Source of the DNA: Paenibacillus sp. UBA6285
Lineage (GTDB): Bacteria; Bacillota; Bacilli; Paenibacillales; Paenibacillaceae
Direction: 5' to 3'
Length of the DNA: 7,170 nucleotides
NCBI GenBank assembly: GCA_002438345.1
Contig: DJUJ01000184.1
Location: 13,211 to 20,380 of the forward strand
The notes below the pieces were generated by a model. The model searched no databases. It worked only from the letters and a program-made list of their open reading frames with translations, and was not told where the DNA came from. Each line of letters starts with the position of its first letter. Within the stretch, counting starts at the first letter, position 1. The position numbers and the translations under genes are program-made. Positions 1 through 6,559 of this stretch are shown in pieces.

Positions 1-597
1 AATATCGAGGAAAGCTCCGCTACCTGTACCCCCTGACAGACCTGTCAAAAGGAAGACCATCAGTTTCTTGTTAGTGCCTACGGATAATGTCTTGATCTTC
101 TTATCAATCGCGCCTACAACCTGATTAATCTTGGTGAACAAAAGCAGACGTCCAGCTTGACGCACACCAGCAGCACCATTCATACCATCCGTAATACTCA
201 GCTCCGGCGACAGCCAGTCCGTAATATACGAATCGAGAATGCTTCTGTTCTGGAGCAATCCGCCGATTTCGGCATTAGCCAGCAGGACAAATTCATTCTG
301 CGGGTCGAGTCCGATCCCTTTGTATTTTTTGCCGCGATCCTGTTCATTCGTCTCAAAAGCTAGAAACTCCACATTATCCGGCTTGTCCCGTTTCTTCTTG
401 GATATCGGATCCTCAGGCAACTTAAAGCGGCGGTTAATCTGATATTTAAGACGCAGCAGGGCATCAATGCCCGTGCCGCCTAGTCCAATGATCAGGATCG
501 GATTATCAATCGTATCCACCCTGATCTTATCACTGACAATCCCCCCGCCTAGTGATACATCCAACTGCTGTATATGCTCTCTTACTACTGGTTTCAT
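1..597 (-). CDS. Tubulin/FtsZ-superfamily (tubulin-like) GTPase, N-terminal 199 residues; runs off the left edge
   Basis: The minus strand is open from an ATG at 597 to base 1, giving 199 residues without a stop. Two glycine-rich nucleotide loops are visible. LIIGLGGTGIDALLRL at residues 35-50 matches the first N-terminal loop. GLSGGTGSG at 186-194 matches the tubulin/FtsZ signature (GGGTG[S/T]G type), preceded by a hydrophobic strand (MVFLLT, 180-185). The spacing between loops is longer than in FtsZ, with a basic insert (SKKKRDKPDN, 66-75). It therefore looks like the divergent 'tubulin-like' class rather than FtsZ itself. The start is fixed by AGGAGG at 606-611, 8 nt upstream. The gene lies 79 bp downstream of the vWA gene on the same strand, so co-transcription is likely. 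From the family, it should bind GTP and perhaps polymerise in the cytoplasm. The polymer and its partners are inference, and the catalytic T7 loop lies outside the window. Confidence 0.88.
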   Translation of the reverse strand, partial: MKPVVREHIQQLDVSLGGGIVSDKIRVDTIDNPILIIGLGGTGIDALLRLKYQINRRFKLPEDPISKKKRDKPDNVEFLAFETNEQDRGKKYKGIGLDPQNEFVLLANAEIGGLLQNRSILDSYITDWLSPELSITDGMNGAAGVRQAGRLLLFTKINQVVGAIDKKIKTLSVGTNKKLMVFLLTGLSGGTGSGAFLDI

Positions 598-614
598 ATG
601 CTTATCCTCCTAAA

Positions 615-653
615 AGTTTTGCGGAAGCTGTACTTCAGATCTCTTGCAAAACT
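615..653 (-). promoter_or_regulatory. Intercistronic hairpin between the vWA and tubulin-like genes
   Basis: AGTTTTGC (615-622) and GCAAAACT (646-653) form a perfect 8-bp inverted repeat. The loop contains a second small pairing, GAAG with CTTC. In the minus-strand transcript the stem falls after the vWA stop codon and ends just before the tubulin AGGAGG site. It could stabilise or partly attenuate the mRNA and so set the ratio of the two products. The stem is AT-rich and its T-tract is only four bases, so a full terminator is unlikely. Function is inference. Confidence 0.4.
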
Positions 654-676
654 ACTTCTGCGGCATACGCTGCCTA

Positions 677-2494
677 CTATACTAAATATTCGAGATAAAT
701 CGTCTTGTCTACCGTCTGCAAGGATACTGAAATGCGGTCACCACTCTTCAGTTCAAGGCCACGTGAGGCATCCGCAGCACGTCCGGATCTTTCTACAGTA
801 ACACCTTCTCCGCTACGTAGCAGCAATCGGTCATTCTTAGCTGGTGTGAAAATAATACTCTCGCTTTCCTTCAGCTCAGGCGCTAATTGCAGCAGCTGAT
901 GAAGGGTGAACTTGCCTCTGAATCCAGCAAGTTTTTTATATTGTGGGTAGGTCTTCTCACCCGTATTGCCGTCTTTAACCTCAACTACCAGCTGCCCAAC
1001 AAAACCACGTGCCGACTTCTTATTCAGCACATACCATGCCGCAGCGGCTGCCAACACTAGAAGAATACCACCAATAATGTAGTACAAGGTTTTGGACGAA
1101 GCTTCTTTCAGAGGTTCTTCTTTGCCAGCCCCTGTCGAAGGACTAGTAGTTGCGGCGCCGCCTGTCTTCGCGCTGATCTTTACAGGAGCACTTTCACGAT
1201 AGAAACTGCTTTCCTCTGCACGAACCTTCAGCTCATAGTCATGGCTTTCTTTTACCTCAAAGGTGCCCTTGAAGACATCCCCGGAGTTATCGAGTTCGAT
1301 TTCCTGTACATCACCTGTATCAATATCTGTAGCAAGCAGTACCGCCTTCATATCTTGATACAAATTGCTGAGCGTTACCTGAGTACCATTGCTGAACAGG
1401 TGGGAGGTAATATCAATTTTATCACCTTTTTTATAGGTTGCTGATGGCAATGCATCGATCTTAAGCTCCAAATCATAGTTAAAGACTAAATTAATATCAA
1501 TTTTATCCTTTGGCACACCTTTGACCTGAAGCTTCCAATCTCCTTCCTGCGGTGACAACAGCTTGATCAAGCTATAAGTGGAAGACTTGGACAGGACAAC
1601 ATCCTTAGACGGGATGGCGACAGCATTTCCTGATGGATCAGTTAGCTTTGCCGTCACAGGCTGTGACGACATAATTGAGATATTAGCTTCCAAAACACTG
1701 CCGTTAGGCACGTTGACGGTGACATCCTGATAATCCCCATTTGCAGTGATCGACTGCACAGGTACTACCTTTAGCTTCAGATGACTAGCAAAAATTTCAC
1801 TGAGTATTTGCGGAAGATCATCTGCGGAGTCAGTCGAGAATGCTTTACCACCTGTCTGATTAGACAGATCAGCGAGTTTTTGTTTATTCAGTTTGCCGTC
1901 TGCATTAAGTCCAATGGTATAAATGGGATAGCCATTCTTCTTGGCGACCTCCACAGCGGCGTTCAGTTCTTGATCCGATTCGCTTTGCGTCCGGCCTGTT
2001 GATTTGTTGAAATCGTTATTGCCATCAGCTAGCATTACAATGATTGGCTCATGATTCGGAGCGCTACCATTCTGGAGCACCTTCACAGCTTCTTCTACAC
2101 CGACAGCAATGTCGGTATAAGCTCCACGGTCCAGTCCATCAATAAAATCCTTCAAATCCTGTTTATCTGTCTCTGAACTAATTTCCAGCAGGGCCTTCTC
2201 CCGTTGCACTTTGTCGGTATAGGCAACAATACCTACTTTATCACCTTGGGTAGATAGCATATCTATGAACATTTTCATCGCTTCGCTCGCGACCTTGTTC
2301 TTGTCACTTGTCTTCATGGAGTTACTGACATCGATAAGAAGCACAGCATCAATGTGAGATTGCGCTGACGTTGCCGCATAGGCCTGAACAGCTGCAAATG
2401 GTGAGGCAGCAAGACATAGAGCCAGCAGTAATGCCGGGAAGATACGTTGAATAAGTGTCTTAGTTGTTCTGTTACTTTGATATTTACAAAGCAT
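677..2494 (-). CDS. Secreted, membrane-anchored von Willebrand factor A (vWA) domain protein with cytoplasmic tail
   Basis: The product is 605 aa. Residues 1-40 form a signal peptide: a basic N-terminus, a hydrophobic core LLLALCLAA, and an AYA cleavage site at 38-40. A vWA domain follows (about 47-235) with an intact metal-ion-dependent adhesion site: DVSNS at 55-59, T127 in AYTDIA, and D157 in LADGNND. Residues 240-440 look like one or two beta-sandwich domains. A low-complexity Ser/Thr/Gly/Glu linker (441-467) leads to a single transmembrane helix at 470-490, followed by NKK. A beta-rich cytoplasmic domain of about 110 residues ends the protein. The predicted topology puts the vWA domain outside and the C-terminus inside. 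The start is supported by AAGAGGAG (2503-2510), 8 nt upstream. It is the first gene of the leftward arm, ahead of the tubulin-like gene. It probably binds a protein ligand through the metal site and passes state across the membrane. That role is inferred, and the domain identification is solid. Confidence 0.92.
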   Translation of the reverse strand: MLCKYQSNRTTKTLIQRIFPALLLALCLAASPFAAVQAYAATSAQSHIDAVLLIDVSNSMKTSDKNKVASEAMKMFIDMLSTQGDKVGIVAYTDKVQREKALLEISSETDKQDLKDFIDGLDRGAYTDIAVGVEEAVKVLQNGSAPNHEPIIVMLADGNNDFNKSTGRTQSESDQELNAAVEVAKKNGYPIYTIGLNADGKLNKQKLADLSNQTGGKAFSTDSADDLPQILSEIFASHLKLKVVPVQSITANGDYQDVTVNVPNGSVLEANISIMSSQPVTAKLTDPSGNAVAIPSKDVVLSKSSTYSLIKLLSPQEGDWKLQVKGVPKDKIDINLVFNYDLELKIDALPSATYKKGDKIDITSHLFSNGTQVTLSNLYQDMKAVLLATDIDTGDVQEIELDNSGDVFKGTFEVKESHDYELKVRAEESSFYRESAPVKISAKTGGAATTSPSTGAGKEEPLKEASSKTLYYIIGGILLVLAAAAAWYVLNKKSARGFVGQLVVEVKDGNTGEKTYPQYKKLAGFRGKFTLHQLLQLAPELKESESIIFTPAKNDRLLLRSGEGVTVERSGRAADASRGLELKSGDRISVSLQTVDKTIYLEYLV

Positions 2495-2556
2495 AAATAG
2501 GGCTCCTCTTGTGTTATATTAGGCACATATGACAGGTTCAGCACTATCGCTAAAAT

Positions 2557-2585
2557 CTGTAAATAGTATGCCATTATGATATAAT
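2557..2585 (+). promoter_or_regulatory. Probable rightward promoter (extended -10) in the divergent intergenic region
   Basis: TATAAT at 2580-2585 is preceded by TG at 2577-2578, giving a perfect extended -10 (TGnTATAAT). The -35 at 2557-2562 is poor (CTGTAA, 3 of 6 matches, 17-bp spacer), which is tolerated with an extended -10. It would drive the small membrane protein and zinc-ribbon genes. The same bases form a dyad (ATTAT-GAT-ATAAT, 2573-2585) that reads CATAAT on the other strand. A leftward -10 for the vWA gene may therefore overlap it, but I found no well-spaced leftward -35. Confidence 0.5.
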
Positions 2586-2686
2586 TAAACCTTGTAAACT
2601 TCAACTTTAGGACCGCCGGACCAAAGTAGCAATGATGCATAGAGTTATCATTCTATGAGCCATCCAGACTGCGAGGCGTCCATGAG

Positions 2687-2692
2687 AAAGGA
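2687..2692 (+). promoter_or_regulatory. Ribosome binding site that decides the start of the small membrane protein gene
   Basis: AAAGGA lies 7 nt before the ATG at 2700. The two upstream in-frame ATGs are weaker. The one at 2655 has no purine-rich site, and the one at 2682 has only GAGG at a tight 5-nt spacing. This site favours a 50-residue product that begins directly with its membrane helix. Confidence 0.55.
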
Positions 2693-2699
2693 CTGTTCC

Positions 2700-2852
2700 A
2701 TGATTTCATACGTCATTCTTGGGATTACGGTCCTAATTGCCGTAATTCAGATTTCCATCTATGCTGCACACCAGCGTAAACCACTCACTCGTGATGATAT
2801 TAACGACCGACTACTAGCCGCTTTGAACGGAGGCGATAAAGTCCGTGAATAA
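2700..2852 (+). CDS. Small single-pass membrane protein (about 50 aa), unknown function
   Basis: From the ATG at 2700 the product is 50 aa. A hydrophobic helix (ISYVILGITVLIAVIQISIY, residues 2-21) is followed by a basic stretch (HQRK) and a polar amphipathic tail rich in Asp, Arg and Leu. The reading frame also contains ATGs at 2682 and 2655, giving 56 or 65 aa. The extra residues (with two Cys and a His) would break up the membrane-first layout and have poorer ribosome sites. The stop overlaps the next start by 8 nt, so the two genes look translationally coupled. It may be a subunit or stabiliser of the neighbouring membrane complex. I do not recognise a family, and the evidence is frame, hydrophobicity, ribosome site and coupling. 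Confidence 0.7.
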   Translation: MISYVILGITVLIAVIQISIYAAHQRKPLTRDDINDRLLAALNGGDKVRE

Positions 2853-3771
2853 GAAAAGACCCGTTACCTTCCGGCCTTTCAAGGCCCCTCGTTACGCTTA
2901 TGACCAGCTTCGTATTTGTCGCCACTGCGGGCAATACACCGCTCTCGGCGAAGATCGATGCACCAAATGCGGTAGAGCCTCACTTATTACTGTAGAGCAG
3001 CAAGCCGTATCCATCGCAGGACGGAAAATGCATACGCGCCTCTTATTCATCTTACTGCTCACACTAGCCTCCGTCTATTTTGGAAATAGCATAGAGCAGA
3101 TGATGCTGTGTGGTGCCGGAGGGGTTCTCCTCGCTGGACTATTGTACTATACGCAGCGAAAAGTACGGCAGAACGAGAATCTTCGTTCACTTAACGAGCT
3201 GCTTGGCCGAGGCATCGGCATCATCAAGGAGGGACTAGAGAACAACCGTCAGGAAGCTGTCTCCGTACTCCGCGAGAATGATGTACTTGCCTACGAGAAG
3301 CTGCGTGAGCTCTCCATCTTGCTTCGCGGCGACCGGATCTCGCGGCAGCGGATCGCCTTGCTGCATGGTTTTTTGCTTCGCAAGGATATGGATCTAGAAC
3401 TGGAACAGCTTCTTCTGAAAGATTTCGAGCCACTGCTGGCCGAATATATCGGCGAGATCGCTAAAGTTCGTCCCGATCTTATTAAGGATCGCACACTACG
3501 ATACGTGAAGAACTATGAACAAGAAATTCGTCATATGAATAATGGTATGACCATCCTTACGGGAGTTGCCGGAGCAGCAGTAAGAATGAAGCGTTATGCT
3601 CTGCTATACTCCAGTATGATCGGCCGATACGTGCAAGATCTACCTAAAGACCGCTTTATGCGGTTATCCAAACTCATTGCTGCGAATCCCCATGAACCGT
3701 GGAACGGTCTGGACCTTAGAGTAGCTGACATTCGTGAGGCTAAATATCGCTGGGACCCAGAATTTCAATAG
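2845..3771 (+). CDS. Zinc-ribbon two-pass membrane protein with cytoplasmic helical domain, unknown function
   Basis: The product is 308 aa with a GTG start. The N-terminal region carries a four-cysteine zinc ribbon: C25-x2-C28 (CRHC) and C39-x2-C42 (CTKC), each followed by Gly. Two hydrophobic helices follow, at about 64-80 and 86-102, joined by a very short loop. Basic residues flank both outer ends (GRKMHTR and TQRKVRQ), so both termini should be cytoplasmic. Residues 104-308 are strongly helical and charged, with coiled-coil-like Leu/Arg/Glu patterns. The start has GGAGG at 2829-2833, 11 nt upstream. The next in-frame Met (M62) would remove the zinc ribbon. The ribbon can lead automated annotation to call such proteins transcription factors, but the membrane helices argue against that. 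An adaptor role between the membrane and the tubulin-like protein is inference. Confidence 0.82.
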   Translation: MNKKRPVTFRPFKAPRYAYDQLRICRHCGQYTALGEDRCTKCGRASLITVEQQAVSIAGRKMHTRLLFILLLTLASVYFGNSIEQMMLCGAGGVLLAGLLYYTQRKVRQNENLRSLNELLGRGIGIIKEGLENNRQEAVSVLRENDVLAYEKLRELSILLRGDRISRQRIALLHGFLLRKDMDLELEQLLLKDFEPLLAEYIGEIAKVRPDLIKDRTLRYVKNYEQEIRHMNNGMTILTGVAGAAVRMKRYALLYSSMIGRYVQDLPKDRFMRLSKLIAANPHEPWNGLDLRVADIREAKYRWDPEFQ

Positions 3772-3820
3772 ATCTGAAAGCTTAGATGAAGTCTAGTCAC
3801 ACCATCAGGGTGGAAACGCC

Positions 3821-3940
3821 AATATAAAGCAAACTTATATTTCAAGAAGAAACGACGTTGTCGTCCTTTATTGATGACAACCGTTTCTCGTAGAAATATA
3901 AGGATGAAGTATAAAGTGAAACTTATACTTTCTTATATTT
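3821..3940. repeat. 120-bp nested palindromic element with competing hairpins
   Basis: Three inverted repeats overlap. (C) AATATAA (3821-3827) pairs with TTATATT (3835-3841). (A) A long imperfect stem pairs 3834-3865 with 3873-3902 around a 7-base loop. Its outer 10 bp are exact (CTTATATTTC with GAAATATAAG), followed by AGAAACG with CGTTTCT and GTTGTC with GACAAC. (B) AAATATAAG (3894-3902) pairs with CTTATATTT (3932-3940), and AAGTATAA (3907-3914) with TTATACTT (3923-3930). A and B share 3894-3902, and A and C share 3835-3841, so they cannot form together. No T-run follows a stem on the plus strand. It could be a dispersed palindromic repeat or a switching leader for the gene at 3962. Confidence 0.7.
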
Positions 3941-3961
3941 TGAAAAAAGAGGCTACTCTAT

Positions 3962-5740
3962 ATGACGTTCAAACAATTAATAACCCTGCGAAACTTTATG
4001 ATCATTTTGTGTATAAGCATGTTTGTGCTGCTTGGACAGAAGGTTTTTCTCATCGCCGACAAAATACAAATGACAAAGGAAGCCGACCGTCTCTATGCTG
4101 CTGGTGATCTGATAAGTGCCGAAAATCAGTATCGCTTGGTGGCGGCAAACCATTCCATTCTTTATATGGAAGAGAGAGTTGCGGAACGGCTAGCTGAACT
4201 GTCGCCAATCACGGCCATCCGCCAAGGTTTGAGTACCATGATATCATCCGCTGAAGCACAAGCTGCGACTAAGGATTTTGCCGGATTTATGAAAAGTTAT
4301 AATGCTCTGCTCAGCTTGAAAGCTACATATATGAAGCCCGGTGGTCCCTATGAATCTTATTATCGCCAGTTATCGACCGATTCAGGCATTTCTGACCAGT
4401 TCACAACCTATTTCCGAGAATTTAAGGAACAGTTTCTTACCGAACTTGCTCAGAGCCAGAGCGGAAATACGAGTGAAGAGGACACTTTTAAATGGAATCT
4501 GTTGCAAATTCCCGATGCTTATTACGGAAGCGCTGCTTCCAAGGGGGAGTTGCTAGCCTCTAAGTTCAAAAGCCATGATACGGCTAAATTAAAAACCTTA
4601 GCAGGGACAGGAAACTTTACAGGTATGCTGGAGAGCGCCCTCTCCATGATGAATGCTTACAGCCATCATAGTTACGAAGCTCCATGGGTACTTGGGCAGG
4701 CAGAAAACAGCGGAAAGATCATCCTGAACAAAGACCTAGAGGGCGATAATATCACCGCTTTTGCTGGGCATGCTGTAGCCTATCGTAATTTTGCAGGATC
4801 GGCAGGCATCACCTCATCCAAAGTGCTAACCTTGGTCGATACTAGTAAAGCTAAACTATTGAAAAATGCCAAGCGCATGACTAGTAAAGGTCAATATGCT
4901 GAGGCTATTCAATTATACGGAGAGCTTGCTCCGCTAGAGGATACTTCGTCAAACATTGCCGCTGCAAGGCTGGCCTGGAATATTGCCGAGCCTGTTCGCC
5001 TCCTTCCGGGTGGTGAAGAGCAAGGCAAATATGAGAACATCATCTCCAGTAAGGGACTACACGGTACGAAAGTGATTGTTGCTGGGACGGATAGCAGCGG
5101 CGTCCTCTATTATGCCGCGATGAATAGCGACGATAGTGTGGTTACTTTAACTGGAAATAGCTTGCCAAGATTCGAGAGTCTGCGCAGTCTTACTTTTAAT
5201 GATCAGCTTGCTTCCTCTTCTGGCTCTGGGGGCCCCGTGGTTCTGGCCGAATCCGAGGTCGAAGGTGGACGCACCCTTTTTACAGCATATGAGATGAAAT
5301 CGGAAGGTATTTCACAGTTATTTTCATTGGCTGGCGATAGCTACGAACTTCAATCTGATGATTCCATACTCGTGCCTAATGCGGATCTTGGTGACCGTGT
5401 CGACGGACAAACTGCACGTTACCGTAAAGTAGATGGTATTTATCAATTTGCTGAGATTGTTCAGGAGTATGCTGTAATTTCAGCTTCCGATGTAGCGCTT
5501 CATCCTTTTGAGAAGGTATCTTTTCACTGTGAAATCGTCCAAGATAACTTCGGTAATATGCTTGCTTACTCGAATGGAGTTTATATTTTACTTCAAGGAG
5601 ACGTGGGTTCCGTTACAGGTAACGCGTTAGTTAGTGGTCAATATCAGAACGGTTATCAGCTTGTTGGAACGGACATGGGAGAGCAATATGTGCCTGTGTT
5701 TGTGGTGGAATCCGTGGGTAGTATGAGCTTTGGACATTAG
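3962..5740 (+). CDS. Large single-pass membrane protein with TPR-like helices and beta-rich C-terminus, unknown function
   Basis: The product is 592 aa. One uncleaved hydrophobic helix at about 11-32 (after QLITLR) anchors the protein, and the remaining 560 residues are probably extracytoplasmic. Residues 36-62 (EADRLYAAGDLISAENQYR) and 297-325 (KRMTSKGQYAEAIQLYGEL) fit TPR or related helical-hairpin spacing, with helical sequence between. From about 360 the sequence becomes beta-rich. The last 80 residues (about 513-585) have an OB-like alternation of strands, which is a weak impression. It is acidic and carries only one cysteine after the membrane segment (C523). GAGG at 3949-3952, 9 nt upstream, supports the ATG. 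It follows the zinc-ribbon gene by 190 bp on the same strand, with the palindromic element between, so it may share the upstream transcript or have its own control. A scaffold facing the vWA domain is a reasonable inference. Confidence 0.8.
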   Translation: MTFKQLITLRNFMIILCISMFVLLGQKVFLIADKIQMTKEADRLYAAGDLISAENQYRLVAANHSILYMEERVAERLAELSPITAIRQGLSTMISSAEAQAATKDFAGFMKSYNALLSLKATYMKPGGPYESYYRQLSTDSGISDQFTTYFREFKEQFLTELAQSQSGNTSEEDTFKWNLLQIPDAYYGSAASKGELLASKFKSHDTAKLKTLAGTGNFTGMLESALSMMNAYSHHSYEAPWVLGQAENSGKIILNKDLEGDNITAFAGHAVAYRNFAGSAGITSSKVLTLVDTSKAKLLKNAKRMTSKGQYAEAIQLYGELAPLEDTSSNIAAARLAWNIAEPVRLLPGGEEQGKYENIISSKGLHGTKVIVAGTDSSGVLYYAAMNSDDSVVTLTGNSLPRFESLRSLTFNDQLASSSGSGGPVVLAESEVEGGRTLFTAYEMKSEGISQLFSLAGDSYELQSDDSILVPNADLGDRVDGQTARYRKVDGIYQFAEIVQEYAVISASDVALHPFEKVSFHCEIVQDNFGNMLAYSNGVYILLQGDVGSVTGNALVSGQYQNGYQLVGTDMGEQYVPVFVVESVGSMSFGH

Positions 5741-5849
5741 GACTTAAGAGATTACTGATGGCGTCAAAGCTTTAGCAATTCGTGAGAACAATCCTATGAC
5801 TAGTGAAATCCTTCTATTTGAGGTATGAATATTTGGTCACCGTATCCGG

Positions 5850-6404
5850 TCAGTTTCTTTGTCCAATTGGTGTGGGTAGTCCGTCTATACTTGTAGTGTT
5901 CTTCTCTTGTCTATATGCTTTCAGACCTTCTTCGCCCTTTTGGATAGACCAACGTTGCAACGTATCTCGCTCACCATCATAACTCATGAATGGGACCGAA
6001 AATCCGCAGGAAGTCTGTACTTTATGAACATCAATCAAAATGATCTGTCTCACTCCAGGCAGAGGTGTAAACATAGGGTACAGTGCTTCCCATTCTGCTG
6101 ATCCAGGCAAGATCACGGTCCCTGTTCCATACAATCTCAGAATGTTCGGCGGCCCCTCAAACGCACAAAACATAACCGTCACCCTTCCATTTTCTAGCAG
6201 ATGTGCGCTCGTCTCATTGCCACTTCCAGTCATATCTATATAAGCCACCTGATTAGGAGACAAAATCCGAAAGCAATCATGACCCTTAGGTGAAAGGTTA
6301 ACATGTCCTTCTTCTGAAAGAGGCGCCGACCCTACGAAAAAAAGGTGCTGTCGAAGAATAAACTCTTCATGTGCTGGTAGTAAAGAGGTGAATTGTTTTC
6401 CCAT
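5850..6404 (-). CDS. Pyridoxamine 5'-phosphate oxidase family (FMN-binding split-barrel) protein
   Basis: The product is 184 aa, a normal length for the short members of this family. The diagnostic stretch is residues 35-82. It contains NLSPKGHD, then a strand VAYIDMTGSGNET (53-65), AHLLENGRVTVMF (67-79) and FEGPPNILRLYGTG (82-95). This is the split barrel that usually binds FMN or a related flavin, including F420 in some branches. The ribosome site GGAG (6413-6416) lies 8 nt before the ATG. The gene converges on the 592-aa membrane gene and its content does not suggest a link to that locus. True PdxH enzymes carry a longer C-terminal domain that I do not see, so pyridoxine synthesis should not be assumed. 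It is more likely a flavin-dependent reductase or a ligand-binding relative of unknown substrate. No terminator is visible in the 109 bp between it and the convergent gene. Confidence 0.9.
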   Translation of the reverse strand: MGKQFTSLLPAHEEFILRQHLFFVGSAPLSEEGHVNLSPKGHDCFRILSPNQVAYIDMTGSGNETSAHLLENGRVTVMFCAFEGPPNILRLYGTGTVILPGSAEWEALYPMFTPLPGVRQIILIDVHKVQTSCGFSVPFMSYDGERDTLQRWSIQKGEEGLKAYRQEKNTTSIDGLPTPIGQRN

Positions 6405-6538
6405 TTGGTATTCTCCATTTCTTTATGGTTTGTGTGTTGGTTGAACGGATGGGCATATCTGCTACATCAACCCCATCAACTACACCAATTCTCAACCAGC
6501 TAAACCAACTCACGAACTACTTCAACTCCCCTTACTAA

Positions 6539-6559
6539 ACTATACTTAACTCGGTTAAG
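6539..6559 (-). promoter_or_regulatory. Palindromic operator-like site next to a -10-like box, upstream of the flavoprotein gene
   Basis: CTTAAC-TCG-GTTAAG (6545-6559) is a perfect 6-bp dyad with a 3-base centre. On the minus strand it is followed at once by TATAGT (6544-6539), five of six matches to a -10 box, about 135 bp before the flavoprotein start. A repressor bound to the dyad would cover the promoter spacer. No good -35 is present, so this remains tentative. Confidence 0.25.

Noticed and set aside
157..442. Two overlapping plus-strand frames of 67-68 codons.
   Set aside because: They are shadows of the tubulin-like gene, whose minus-strand frame is unbroken and carries the family motifs.
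2314..2640. 108-codon minus-strand frame overlapping the start of the vWA gene.
   Set aside because: It lies in another frame over the signal peptide and MIDAS codons, has no ribosome site and no domain-like sequence.
3807..3820. AGGGTGGAAACGCC resembles the T-box motif AGGGTGGnACCGCG of tRNA-sensing leaders.
   Set aside because: I see no Stem I elements upstream, no terminator with a T-run downstream, and the following gene is not an amino-acid gene. Probably chance or a decayed fragment.
5835..5852. ACCG-TATC-CGGT hairpin at the convergent gene ends, considered as a bidirectional terminator.
   Set aside because: The stem is only 4 bp before a C-C mismatch and no T-run follows on either strand.
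5850..6404. Assigning the flavoprotein as PdxH.
   Set aside because: At 184 aa it fits the broader split-barrel family but I do not see the PdxH C-terminal domain or a vitamin B6 gene context.
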